Shown here piece by piece: positions 16,203 to 24,780 of a stretch of 64,000 bases of DNA. Position numbers and translations under genes: made by a program. Within the stretch, counting starts at the first letter, position 1; every line of letters starts with the position of its first letter. The stretch covers positions 1,860,001 through 1,924,000 of the forward strand of contig NZ_CP178732.1 of the NCBI RefSeq assembly GCF_047324175.1, in the 5' to 3' direction. The notes beneath the pieces were generated by a model that ran no database searches, was not told the origin of the DNA, and saw nothing but the letters and a program-made list of their open reading frames with translations. This stretch comes from Acerihabitans sp015654925. Lineage in GTDB: Bacteria > Pseudomonadota > Gammaproteobacteria > Enterobacterales > Enterobacteriaceae.

Positions 16203-18416
16203 CTAGAAACTATAGTTGGCCGTTACCGTCACATTACGCGGCTCGCCATATACCGTATATCGCTCAACGGCGGTATCGTAGGTTTTGTCGAACAGGTTAT
16301 TCAGGTTAGCTTGCAGCGACAGTTGTTTCGTCAACTGGTAGCGGCCAAACAGGTTGACCAGCGCGTAGCTGCCCTGTTCCGCGCGCAGGGTGCCGTTGCC
16401 GTCCGGCGCCTCTACGTTCTGCCAGATATGCGTCTGCCAATTGACCCCGCCGCCGACGGTCAGATCCTGCAGCATCGGCAAGCGATAAGTGCTGAATAAC
16501 TTCAGTTCGGTGCGCGGCAGGGTCGGGCTTACCGCATCCCCATTGCGATCTTCCGCTATGTAGCGGGTGGCGCCGAAGGTCATCTGCCAGTTATCCGTCA
16601 ATGCGCCGTTGGCTTCGAACTCGACGCCCCTGCTTACCGCCCCTTTGGCGCCATAGTAGGCGGTTTCCGTGGTGCCGGGAATAATGGAACCGGTGCTTTG
16701 CGCCACGTTTTCCAGCTCAATGCGGAATACCGCAAATGAGGTGGTGAGCCGGCTGTTATACCAGTCGGCTTTTACGCCGGTTTCATAGTTCTTGCCGGTG
16801 ACGGGGGAAAGGTAGCTGCCGCTGCGGTCGCGATAGGTCTGTGGCTTAAAGATCGAGGTATAACTGGCGTAAGCGGACCAGGTATCATTAATATCATACA
16901 CCAGCCCCGCATAAGGCGTGACGTTGTTCTTCTCCATATCGGCGGTCAGGGTGTTGGCGCTCCAATTAGTATAACGGGCGCCGACGATCAAATTCAGCGG
17001 ATCGGCCAGCGAAATCCGGGTAGCGGTATAGGCGGACTTCTGGCGGATGGTATCTTCCTGCGCCAGGGTACGCTCATTCCATTCCGTTTCCGGGAAATCG
17101 CTATTCCAGTTATTGAAATTACCCACGTCGGACGGGGAGAGATTGGCCCAGGCGTTAAAATAGCGGTTGTTCTGTTTGCTATAGCTAACGCCCGCCATCA
17201 GCTCGTGCCTGCGCCCGAATAATTCATAAGGGCCGCTGGTAAAGGCATCGACGGCGTCGACCTTGCGCTTGCCGGTGTTGTAGCCGGTTCCGCCAACCAC
17301 GGGGTAATTGGCATAAGGGCTAACGCCGATACCCGTGTTTTTATCGAAGTAGCCATCGATATACAGCATTTTACTGTCGAGGGTGTTTTCCGTATGGGTG
17401 CCGTTGAGGGTGAACTGCCAGCCGTTGTCGAATTTTTGGTTCACGGTGGCAAAGACTTTTCGGGTGTCCTTGTCATTGTAGGCCCAGTCGGGCGCCGTAT
17501 TGAACTTGCGGCTGTAGTCGGTTTTGCCGCCATCGGCGTACCAGCGCGGCGCGCCCCCCCAGGTCGGGCTATTGGTGCTGGTTTCCTGATATTCGTAGCC
17601 CACGGACAAGGTGGTGGAATCGGTCAAATCAGCATCCACCACGCCATACAGGAATTTCTTATTGGCGCTGTAGTTATCGATATAACTGTCGTTATCCTGG
17701 TAGCCGGCGATGATCCGCCCGCGCACATTGCCCGAGTCCGTCAGCGGCGCGGAAAGATCGGCCACATAACGCTGCTTATCCCAACTGCCGTAGCTCGCGG
17801 AGACATTACCGGTAACTTCACGGCTGTCGGCGTGCTTACGCACCATATTCACCGAAGCCGAAGGATTGCCGGCGCCGGTCATTAAGCCAGTGGCGCCGCG
17901 CACCACTTCAATGCGGTCGTAGATGGCGGTATCGGACGCGGCATCGCCCAGGTTCCATCGCTCTTCAAATACGGTTGGGATACCATCGACCTGGTAGTTA
18001 TCGATTAAAAAACCGCGCGAGTAATAGGTCCGGCGGTCAAAATCCGCCACCTTCTCCGTTATCCCGGTGGTATTACGCAGCACGTCGCCCAGCGAATTCA
18101 GCTGCTGGTCCCGCATACGCTGCTTGCTGATGATGCTGATGGATTGCGGCGTGTCGCGCGCGGTGAGAGCCATTTTGGTGGCGGCCCGGGTGACCGGGAC
18201 GCTGTAGTCGCTTGCCGCGGTGTCGGCCGCGCTTGCGTTCGCTGCTTCCACCACCAGGGTTTCTTCTTTTTGCGCGGTTTCAGCGGCCGAGGCGTACGGC
18301 GCGTGCAGCGCAACGGCGACCAGCACGGCAAGACAGGACAGCGATGTAACCGGGAGGAGAGCGGCAGCGGAACCGCCGACGCCGTTCTCTCTATTATGAT
18401 ATGGAGCAAAAAACAT
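16203..18416 (-). CDS. TonB-dependent siderophore receptor, FhuE-like, copy A
   Basis: A 737-residue outer-membrane receptor. A long N-terminus holds a signal peptide ending near ASA/AE, a TonB-box-like EETLVV, then the plug domain (DTPQSISIISKQRM, SRGF, DRIEVVRGATGLMTGAGNPSASVNMVRK) and a 22-strand barrel ending in the usual C-terminal Phe. The segment YDINDTWSAYASYTSIF and the SPVTGKNYE motif resemble FhuE/FpvA-type receptors rather than FepA. There is no STN signalling domain before the plug. It faces the ent operon and has a Fur box upstream. A paralog follows in tandem. The ligand is inferred only from location; it may be the local catecholate or a foreign siderophore. Confidence 0.9.
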   Translation of the reverse strand: MFFAPYHNRENGVGGSAAALLPVTSLSCLAVLVAVALHAPYASAAETAQKEETLVVEAANASAADTAASDYSVPVTRAATKMALTARDTPQSISIISKQRMRDQQLNSLGDVLRNTTGITEKVADFDRRTYYSRGFLIDNYQVDGIPTVFEERWNLGDAASDTAIYDRIEVVRGATGLMTGAGNPSASVNMVRKHADSREVTGNVSASYGSWDKQRYVADLSAPLTDSGNVRGRIIAGYQDNDSYIDNYSANKKFLYGVVDADLTDSTTLSVGYEYQETSTNSPTWGGAPRWYADGGKTDYSRKFNTAPDWAYNDKDTRKVFATVNQKFDNGWQFTLNGTHTENTLDSKMLYIDGYFDKNTGIGVSPYANYPVVGGTGYNTGKRKVDAVDAFTSGPYELFGRRHELMAGVSYSKQNNRYFNAWANLSPSDVGNFNNWNSDFPETEWNERTLAQEDTIRQKSAYTATRISLADPLNLIVGARYTNWSANTLTADMEKNNVTPYAGLVYDINDTWSAYASYTSIFKPQTYRDRSGSYLSPVTGKNYETGVKADWYNSRLTTSFAVFRIELENVAQSTGSIIPGTTETAYYGAKGAVSRGVEFEANGALTDNWQMTFGATRYIAEDRNGDAVSPTLPRTELKLFSTYRLPMLQDLTVGGGVNWQTHIWQNVEAPDGNGTLRAEQGSYALVNLFGRYQLTKQLSLQANLNNLFDKTYDTAVERYTVYGEPRNVTVTANYSF

Positions 18417-18561
18417 GAGTTACCCTTAAGATATGCAAATATTTTCAATTGGTTGAAAGGAAACACATTTTTCATGGATGAGAAATGCTGCACATTTGGT
18501 ATCTTTCACCGCTAGCGCCTTTGGCGAGAAATAAACACGTGAAAACATCCCAGACAACAAT

Positions 18562-18580
18562 GCGAATGAGAATTGTATTT
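18562..18580 (-). promoter_or_regulatory. Fur box of receptor copy A
   Basis: Eleven of 19 bases match the Fur consensus with a clean GAATGAGAAT half. It lies about 150 bases upstream of receptor copy A in the 326-base gap 18417-18742, which otherwise holds AT-rich sequence and the hairpin at 18720. Confidence 0.55.
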
Positions 18581-18719
18581 ATTTTTATTAGCAATGTAAA
18601 AAGATATTAATGAACTCGCGGAAATTTTTGCTGTCGCCATGTTATTGCAGACATTGTTGCAGGGGCGAGGCGGCGCCGATGGCCTACGCCAGCCCCGCAT
18701 AAATGACTACCGACAACAT

Positions 18720-18738
18720 CCCCGGCACGGGGCCGGGG
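18720..18738 (-). terminator. GC hairpin after receptor copy B
   Basis: A seven-pair stem CCCCGGC/GCCGGGG sits just past the stop of receptor copy B. No T-run follows on either strand, so termination is only possible, not shown. Confidence 0.35.
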
Positions 18739-18742
18739 GGCA

Positions 18743-20941
18743 TCAAAAAGCATAAGAAAGACTGACGGAGTAATTGCGCGATTCCCCATAGACCGCGTAG
18801 TCGCTCAGCCAAGAGTAGTAGGTGCGATCAAACAGATTGTCGATGTTGGCCTGCAGCGCGAGCTGTTTGGTTACCTGGTAACGGGCGAACAGGTTGGCCA
18901 GCGGGTAGCTGCCCTGGTAAACACGCTTCGTTTCACCATCCGGTCCGGTTCCGTCCTGGAAGGTGCGGTTTTGCCAGTTCACGCCTCCGCCAAGGGTAAG
19001 ATCCGGCATCGTCGCAAGCCGATAGCGGCTAAACAGTTTGAATGAGGTCTGCGGCATATTGCTGTTAAAACGGCCGGAGGAATCCCTGGCCACATAGCGC
19101 GTGGCGCCGAACGTCATCTGCAGATTGTCCGTCACCGCGCCATTAAGTTCAAATTCCGCGCCTTTGCTGACCGCGCCTTTCGCGGCGTAATAAGCCTGCT
19201 CGCTGGAACCGTTGACGTGGTTGTCGCCGTCGGATTGCCCCACGTTGTCCTGCTCGATACGGAACACGGCGAACGTTGCCGTCAGGCGACCATTCATCCA
19301 GTCCGATTTCAGGCCGGTTTCATAATTTTTACCGGTAATCGGCGCGAGATAGCCGCCGTTGCGATTGCGATAAGTCTGGGGCTGGAAGATGGAGGTATAG
19401 CTGGCGTAGGCCGACCAGGCATCGTTGATGTCATACACTAGCCCGCCATAGGGGGTGAGGTTGTTCTTGCTCATGTCGCCGCTGCTGCCGCTGGTTTCCC
19501 ACTGCGTGTAGCGCGCGCCGACGATGAGCGCCAGCGGGTCGGCCAGCGAGAAGCGCGCGGCGGTATAGGCGGATTTCTGCCGCACGACATCATCGGCATT
19601 GAGGTACCAGTCTTCCCATGCCGGTTCGGCCACATCGCCGCTCCAATGGTTGAAACTGCCCATTTGGTCGGTATCCATAGGCCCGTTCGCGCTGTAAGTG
19701 GCGTTATGCTGACGGCTGTAACTGACGCCGGCCACCAATTCATGCTGACGGCCGAAGAGCCCGAAGGGGCCGGTGGCGTAGGTATCTACCGAGTCCAGCT
19801 TACGTGTCCCCCGGTCTTTGCTGCCGAATCCGGAAATGCCCTCGCCGGTCACGACATCAGGAAAATCCATGATATAGAGGAGCTTATCGTTGAATGTCTC
19901 TTCCGCATGAGTGCCATTGAGGCGTAAACTCCAGCCGTTATCGAAGTTATGGGTTGCGTTGGCAAAAACTTTACGCGAATCGATGCCGTAGCGCGTCCAG
20001 TCCGCCGATGGGTTGGTGCTGCGATCAAAGTGCGTGCGTGAACCGTCGCTGTACCAGGTGGGCAATCCGCCCCAGGTCGGGTTGCCGGTATTGCTTTGCT
20101 GATAGTCGTAGCCCAGCGACACCGTGGTGTTGTCGGTCACATCCGCGTCCACCACGCCGTACAGGAATTTTTTGCTTTTATGGTAGCGATCCAACCTACT
20201 GTCCTGATCCTGATAGCCCGCGATGACGCGGCCGCGCACCTTGCCGGATTCGCTGAGCGGACCGGAGACGTCCATGACATAACGTTGCTTGTTCCAACTG
20301 CCGTAGCTGGCCGAAACATTGCCGGTAAATTCTTTGCTGTCGGCATGCTTGCGCACCATATTCACCGATGCCGCCGGATTGCCGGCGCCGGTCATCAGTC
20401 CGGTGGCGCCGCGCACCACTTCGATACGGTCATAAATGGCGGTATCTTCCCCGGTATCGCCAAAATTCCATGTATCGCTGACCGAGGTGGGAATATCATC
20501 GAAGGTGTAATTGCTAATTTGAAAACCACGGGAAAAGTAAGCGGAGCGTTCGCTATCAATCACTTCTGCCGCAATGCCGGTGGTGTTATCCAGCACATCG
20601 CCCACCGATTGCAGGTTTTGATCCAGCATTCGTTGCTGGGTAATGATACTGAGGGATTGCGGTACGTCGCGCGGCGTCAGCAGCATTTTCGTGCCGGCGC
20701 GCGTGGTTTTGGCGCTGTAATCCTGCTGCTCATTGGTTGATCCCGTAGCCGTGGCATCAACCACCATGACTTCCTGCGAGTTTGACGCCGGGGCCGGGGT
20801 GTCGCTACCGGTTTCAACCGCCAGCGCCGGTGCAGGATTGATGAGCCCATGAATCGCCAGTGCCAGCAATGAAACGGTAAACGCGTTTTTGATACCCGGC
20901 GCGCGCCTACCTGCGCCGGCTTCCCTGCAATTGAAAGACAT
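18743..20941 (-). CDS. TonB-dependent siderophore receptor, FhuE-like, copy B
   Basis: A 732-residue paralog of copy A in the same orientation. It has a signal peptide ending near ALA/VE, a TonB-box-like QEVMVVDA, the plug motifs DVPQSLSIITQQRM and DRIEVVRGATGLMTGAGNPAASVNMVRK, and a C-terminal Phe. The plug is much more alike between the two copies than the extracellular loops: copy A has an acidic loop with DSKMLYIDGYFDKN where copy B has NDKLLYIMDFPD. That pattern suggests duplication followed by change in ligand range. Its own Fur box lies upstream, so the two copies can be expressed separately. Confidence 0.9.
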   Translation of the reverse strand: MSFNCREAGAGRRAPGIKNAFTVSLLALAIHGLINPAPALAVETGSDTPAPASNSQEVMVVDATATGSTNEQQDYSAKTTRAGTKMLLTPRDVPQSLSIITQQRMLDQNLQSVGDVLDNTTGIAAEVIDSERSAYFSRGFQISNYTFDDIPTSVSDTWNFGDTGEDTAIYDRIEVVRGATGLMTGAGNPAASVNMVRKHADSKEFTGNVSASYGSWNKQRYVMDVSGPLSESGKVRGRVIAGYQDQDSRLDRYHKSKKFLYGVVDADVTDNTTVSLGYDYQQSNTGNPTWGGLPTWYSDGSRTHFDRSTNPSADWTRYGIDSRKVFANATHNFDNGWSLRLNGTHAEETFNDKLLYIMDFPDVVTGEGISGFGSKDRGTRKLDSVDTYATGPFGLFGRQHELVAGVSYSRQHNATYSANGPMDTDQMGSFNHWSGDVAEPAWEDWYLNADDVVRQKSAYTAARFSLADPLALIVGARYTQWETSGSSGDMSKNNLTPYGGLVYDINDAWSAYASYTSIFQPQTYRNRNGGYLAPITGKNYETGLKSDWMNGRLTATFAVFRIEQDNVGQSDGDNHVNGSSEQAYYAAKGAVSKGAEFELNGAVTDNLQMTFGATRYVARDSSGRFNSNMPQTSFKLFSRYRLATMPDLTLGGGVNWQNRTFQDGTGPDGETKRVYQGSYPLANLFARYQVTKQLALQANIDNLFDRTYYSWLSDYAVYGESRNYSVSLSYAF

Positions 20942-21083
20942 AAATACTTCCCGTAAGGAACGTTGTTATCCGAAACGAGCCGCTTCTTTTTTATTGGCCT
21001 GACGCCAATGCGGCGTTGTTACCCGGTGTTAATACCGTTACTCGGCCGGCATCGCAAAAAGAAGAGCAGTAAGAAATGAGAAA

Positions 21084-21102
21084 GATAATGATAATGATTT
21101 GC
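21084..21102 (-). promoter_or_regulatory. Fur box of receptor copy B
   Basis: Sixteen of 19 bases match the Fur consensus, including GATAATGATAAT without a mismatch. It is in the 373-base divergent gap 20942-21314, about 145 bases upstream of receptor copy B. Confidence 0.85.
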
Positions 21103-21230
21103 GTTAGATAAATATCGAGAATGTTTTATAGCAAATGTAACAAACTGTTATTATTGAAGATGTCACGATGCTTGGCGAAAGGGGCGGCGCCTGCGGACTG
21201 CGGTATCGCGTTTACTTATGTTTTTGTAAT

Positions 21231-21249
21231 GCGTATGATTCTCATTCTT
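21231..21249 (+). promoter_or_regulatory. Fur box of the second YncE-like gene
   Basis: The complement matches the Fur consensus at 13 of 19 bases with an unbroken ATGAGAATCAT-like core. It is 66 bases upstream of the lipoprotein start. Confidence 0.75.
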
Positions 21250-21314
21250 TTTTGTGAGTCTCCCGCCACGGCCCAGCCTTGGCGGGAGACGTTCATCCAT
21301 TGATGGAGTTCAGA

Positions 21315-22409
21315 ATGAAATCTGTGTTCAGTCCGCTTAAAGCCGCGGTGGCAATTGCGGTGGCGGCATCGCTCGGCCTGACGGCGTGCCAGGCGCCGGC
21401 CAAAAAAGCTGCGGCCCCCGCTGCGGCCTCTGTCAATCCGAAGCAGGTTGATGCGGGAATTTCCCAGCGCGTTTTAGGGGATGGATTGTATGAAATGACC
21501 TATTCCCCAGCGGCGAAGGCGCTTTATGTCGCCAGCGCACAGTCGTTTAAAGACGTTAACGGCGGCGTACTCTATCGTCTCGATCCCGTTACCCTGGCAG
21601 CCAAGGGCGAGACCCACACCGATTTGAAAAATTTTGGCATGGCCATCGATCCCGACGGCAGCGTGCTTTATACCACCAACACATTGGATGGCGGCGTTTC
21701 GAAGGTGGATGCAAAAAGCGGCAAGGTGCTGCAACGCTTGATGTTTAGCGAGAAAGACGGCGACGGCGATCCTCTCGGTGCCCGTGAAATTTTCTGGCAT
21801 CAGGGCCAGCTCTATATTGGCGGCGTGGGTGACCCCGGCGTCATTTGGGTGGTGGATGCGCAAACCATGCAATTGAAGACCCGCATCAAAAATGCCGGCA
21901 AATGGGTGACGGGCATTATCTATTCACCCGTTACGGACCGCCTCTACGCGGCGAACGGCGCAGGCGAGATTTTAGCGATCAACCCGCACAGCCACCGCAT
22001 TGAAAAACGCTGGAAGCCGGACGACGGCGACGCTTATTTGTTCCTGAACCTGGCGGAAGATCCCGCGACCGGTCGTCTGTTCGTGACCGACGACTCCAAA
22101 GCGAAAACCACTCTGGTATTTGATGAGCGCAGCGGCAAGGTGATCAAACGTATTAATGGGGACGCGCTGGGCATCAAATTTAATGCCAAACGCAATGAGA
22201 TTTACATCAGCCAGCGCGGGTCGAAAAAAGTGCTGCAACTGGACGCCGCCACCTATGCGGTGAAAAACAGTTGGTCATTCGACAACCATCCTAACAGCCT
22301 GCTGGTTTCACCGGATGGACGGACCTTGTATGTCACCGTGAAGCAGGACGCCAACGAAGATAACTCGACGAAAGGCCCGGACAGCGTGGTCCGTATCGCG
22401 CTGAAATAA
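21315..22409 (+). CDS. YncE-like beta-propeller lipoprotein, copy 2
   Basis: A 364-residue paralog of the protein at 4321-5409. It has a lipobox (GLTAC, Cys25), an Ala/Lys linker, and the same blade sequence: GDGLYEMTYSP, THTDLKNFGMAID, TLDGGVSKVD, DPGVIWVVDA, NAGKWVTGIIYSP, LNLAEDPATGRLFVTD and a C-terminal PDGRTLYVTVKQ. The start at 21315 follows GGAG by seven bases, so the frame from 21279 is too long. A Fur box lies upstream. Two such lipoproteins bracket the siderophore genes in opposite orientation. Function is unknown; a periplasmic role in iron or siderophore handling is an inference. Confidence 0.85.
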   Translation: MKSVFSPLKAAVAIAVAASLGLTACQAPAKKAAAPAAASVNPKQVDAGISQRVLGDGLYEMTYSPAAKALYVASAQSFKDVNGGVLYRLDPVTLAAKGETHTDLKNFGMAIDPDGSVLYTTNTLDGGVSKVDAKSGKVLQRLMFSEKDGDGDPLGAREIFWHQGQLYIGGVGDPGVIWVVDAQTMQLKTRIKNAGKWVTGIIYSPVTDRLYAANGAGEILAINPHSHRIEKRWKPDDGDAYLFLNLAEDPATGRLFVTDDSKAKTTLVFDERSGKVIKRINGDALGIKFNAKRNEIYISQRGSKKVLQLDAATYAVKNSWSFDNHPNSLLVSPDGRTLYVTVKQDANEDNSTKGPDSVVRIALK

Positions 22410-22575
22410 TCCTCCCGCAGCGACGGCGCGGCCGCCGCCGCGCTCAGGGACGCCGGAGCCGGGCGTATTACCGAAATAGCAAAACACGATCGGTTCACTG
22501 CTAATGAACTCCAATCAGGTGCTGTTAAAGCAAAGCAACCGGCCCGCCGATCAAATAGGCCCGGTTCTCATACGA

Positions 22576-23160
22576 TCATTTAAACAGCCCGCGGCCGATC
22601 GCCTGTGCCGCATCAAGGGAAGAACCCGGAAATCCGGCATCGGAGGCGAGCAGCAGCTCGGAGGTGCGGACTCGCGCGCCGCAGAAATCGAAGATGCCGT
22701 GGTCGATTTGCGTTTTCATTGCGCCGCCATAGCCATGCCGCGCATAGGTCCTCTGATCGCCGCCGCCGATAGCGATGAGATGCACCTGCAGACGCCGTAG
22801 TTTTTTCACCAGTTTTCCGTCGGTGTCGTCATAAGCCCAGCCTTGGGTAAATACCCTATCTATCCAGCCCTTGAGTTGCCCGGGGAAAGACCACCAGTAG
22901 ATCGGATAGACCAGAACCAGCGCGTCCGCGCGCTCAAGCCGGGCGTGCTCCGCGGCGACATCGGCCGGTGGCCCGGCCTGCTTCAGGGACAGGGCGATAT
23001 CGGCCCGGGTGAAGCGCGGATCGAATCCTTCCGCGGCTAAGTCGGCGATTTCAACGCAATGCCCGGTACCGGCTGCGGCGACCCCTTGCGCCACTTGACC
23101 GGCGACGGCATGGGTGAGCGACCCGGGCGCGGGATGGGCGATGACGATAAGTGCGTGCAT
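22576..23160 (-). CDS. NAD(P)H quinone oxidoreductase, flavodoxin-like fold
   Basis: A 194-residue FMN/FAD protein of the Flavodoxin_2 (NQO1/KefF/MdaB) family. The early motif IVIAHPAPGSLTHA binds the cofactor phosphate, and PIYWWSFPGQLKGWIDRVFTQGWAY is the family hallmark. It would reduce quinones by two electrons in the cytoplasm. It lies 97 bases after the tautomerase gene and on the same strand, so it is probably the last gene of the operon that starts with the MFS gene. Confidence 0.88.
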   Translation of the reverse strand: MHALIVIAHPAPGSLTHAVAGQVAQGVAAAGTGHCVEIADLAAEGFDPRFTRADIALSLKQAGPPADVAAEHARLERADALVLVYPIYWWSFPGQLKGWIDRVFTQGWAYDDTDGKLVKKLRRLQVHLIAIGGGDQRTYARHGYGGAMKTQIDHGIFDFCGARVRTSELLLASDAGFPGSSLDAAQAIGRGLFK

Positions 23161-23257
23161 GGTCAGTCTCCAATGAGCCTAATAAACCTACCAATAGTAA
23201 CTTACCTTTGGTAGATTATCAAGGCCCCAGGACGGGGAGACCGGCGCCAAGCCCGGA

Positions 23258-23449
23258 TTAGCGCAGTTCGGTGACCGGGACGCCGCCGATCCCCCAATTA
23301 TCGGTGTCAACTTCATCAATAATCACGATAGTGGTGCCGGGGTTTTTGTTCAGCACGTCGACCAGCAGTTGCGTGGCGCCTTCTATCAGCCGGCGTTTTT
23401 GCTCGGCGGTAACGCCTTCGTTGGTGATTTTAATATTTACGTAGGGCAT
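23258..23449 (-). CDS. 4-oxalocrotonate tautomerase family protein
   Basis: A 63-residue tautomerase. After Met removal Pro is at position 1, as needed for catalysis. The C-terminal NWGIGG turn is that of the family. By eye, residues 11 and 39, arginine in classic 4-oxalocrotonate tautomerase, are Gly and a hydrophobic residue here, so the substrate is probably not 2-hydroxymuconate. It lies between an MFS transporter and a quinone reductase gene on the same strand. Confidence 0.88.
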   Translation of the reverse strand: MPYVNIKITNEGVTAEQKRRLIEGATQLLVDVLNKNPGTTIVIIDEVDTDNWGIGGVPVTELR

Positions 23450-23494
23450 TTGATCTCCAGATAGTCAACATTACGGGGGAACGGGATTTCATGC

Positions 23495-24676
23495 TCAACG
23501 CCTGTTTTTATAAAGGCGCCACTGGCAAAGGACGGCCGCCATAAAGAGCGCCGCGGCGCCCCAGGCCGTCGCCGTCGTCACCGCGCTGGAACCGGTTTGC
23601 AGGATGCTGGCGAGCAGGGGGCCAATAACTTGTCCGATACCGTATGTGAGCGTTACTACGCCGAGAAGATTGATATTCCCCGGTACGATTAGCTGTTTTG
23701 CCAGCGGCATAACCAATGAAGTGGTGCCCATGAACGTTGCGCCAAAACCGATGCAGCTCAGGACCAGCAGCAGGGGGGAGTGGCCGAACAGCGTCAGGAC
23801 AACGCAAATCCCCTGGATTACCAGGTTGGCGCTGAGGCTTTTCAGTATGCCCCAGCGATGCGCGGCCCACAGCCAGCCATAGCAGCCGGGAATAATCGCC
23901 AGGCCGACGAGCGACCAGAGATGCGCCGTCAGCGCCGGCATACCCAGCCCGTTCGCCATCAGCGGCAGATAGGTGGCGACGATAATATAGCCAAACCCGG
24001 CCATGCCATAGAGCAACGCCAGTTGCCACCAATGCATGACCTGGCTTTCCCCCGCGGATGCTGCCGGAATGGCCGGCGAACCGGCGTTGGGCGGGGCAAG
24101 CAGGACCAGCAGCAGCAACAATGCCAATGATATGGCGCCCGCGCCCAGCCAGAGGGTTTTTGCGGTCAGTGCGTGGCTTAGCCCGGTAATGACATACTCG
24201 TTGCCCACTATAATCCCGCTGCCCACCCCGGCGTACAGCGAGGCAATAACCAAAGCGCTGCGAGTGTGCGCAAGCACCACCATCGAACCGAAAATCATCA
24301 TGACCGCGCTGGCGATACCCGCCAGGAAACGGACGGCTATTAGGATGGCGGGCTGTATGAATAGCGCCATCGCTGAAATCAGCAGTCCGGTCGTAATGGC
24401 GGCCAGCAGCAGCATCCGGCGGGAGCGGGAAGCGTGGTGGAAGGCGCCGAAGGAAAAAAGCAGGCTGCCGGCCAGATAACCCGCGTAATTGGCGCTGGCG
24501 ATCCAGGAGAGCTGATTAAAATCAAGGTTTCCCTCCGCGAGCATTACCGGCAGCATGGGCGTGTAAAAGAAACGGCCTACCCCCATGCCCAGCGCTAACA
24601 CAATCATGCCAAAGATGGCGGTACGCAACTGATGCGAGCCTGCGGCAGTGATATCCCTTGTCATATGTGCACTCAT
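23495..24676 (-). CDS. YbfB/YjiJ family MFS transporter
   Basis: A 393-residue, twelve-helix protein of the YbfB/YjiJ group, recognisable by GMGVGRFFYTPMLPVM near the start and ASANYAGYLAGSLLF. The substrate is unknown. The start is uncertain: 24676 (MSAHMTRD), 24664 (MTRDITAA) and 24712 are all in frame. I reject 24712 because it falls inside a perfect inverted repeat that looks like an operator. The gene is divergent from a LysR gene and leads a probable three-gene operon with the tautomerase and quinone reductase. Confidence 0.85.
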   Translation of the reverse strand: MSAHMTRDITAAGSHQLRTAIFGMIVLALGMGVGRFFYTPMLPVMLAEGNLDFNQLSWIASANYAGYLAGSLLFSFGAFHHASRSRRMLLLAAITTGLLISAMALFIQPAILIAVRFLAGIASAVMMIFGSMVVLAHTRSALVIASLYAGVGSGIIVGNEYVITGLSHALTAKTLWLGAGAISLALLLLLVLLAPPNAGSPAIPAASAGESQVMHWWQLALLYGMAGFGYIIVATYLPLMANGLGMPALTAHLWSLVGLAIIPGCYGWLWAAHRWGILKSLSANLVIQGICVVLTLFGHSPLLLVLSCIGFGATFMGTTSLVMPLAKQLIVPGNINLLGVVTLTYGIGQVIGPLLASILQTGSSAVTTATAWGAAALFMAAVLCQWRLYKNRR

Positions 24677-24702
24677 AATGTTCGTCGTTATTTTGTTAAT
24701 AA

Positions 24703-24732
24703 TTATTATCATGCCTGTATAAATGATAATAA
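24703..24732. promoter_or_regulatory. Perfect inverted repeat between the MFS and LysR genes
   Basis: Two perfect ten-base arms, TTATTATCAT (24703-24712) and ATGATAATAA (24723-24732), are ten bases apart. The position in a divergent LysR-type promoter region suggests an operator. Each arm also contains ATGATAAT, a Fur half-site, so iron control is an alternative. Confidence 0.55.
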
Positions 24733-24780
24733 AAAGTGAATATTATTGACGGTAACCTTCACTTAAAGTGCGGTATTGAA

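Noticed and set aside
22426..22443. GC-rich stem GCGCGGC/GCCGCGC after the second YncE-like gene
   Set aside because: No T-run follows on either strand, so I do not call it a terminator.
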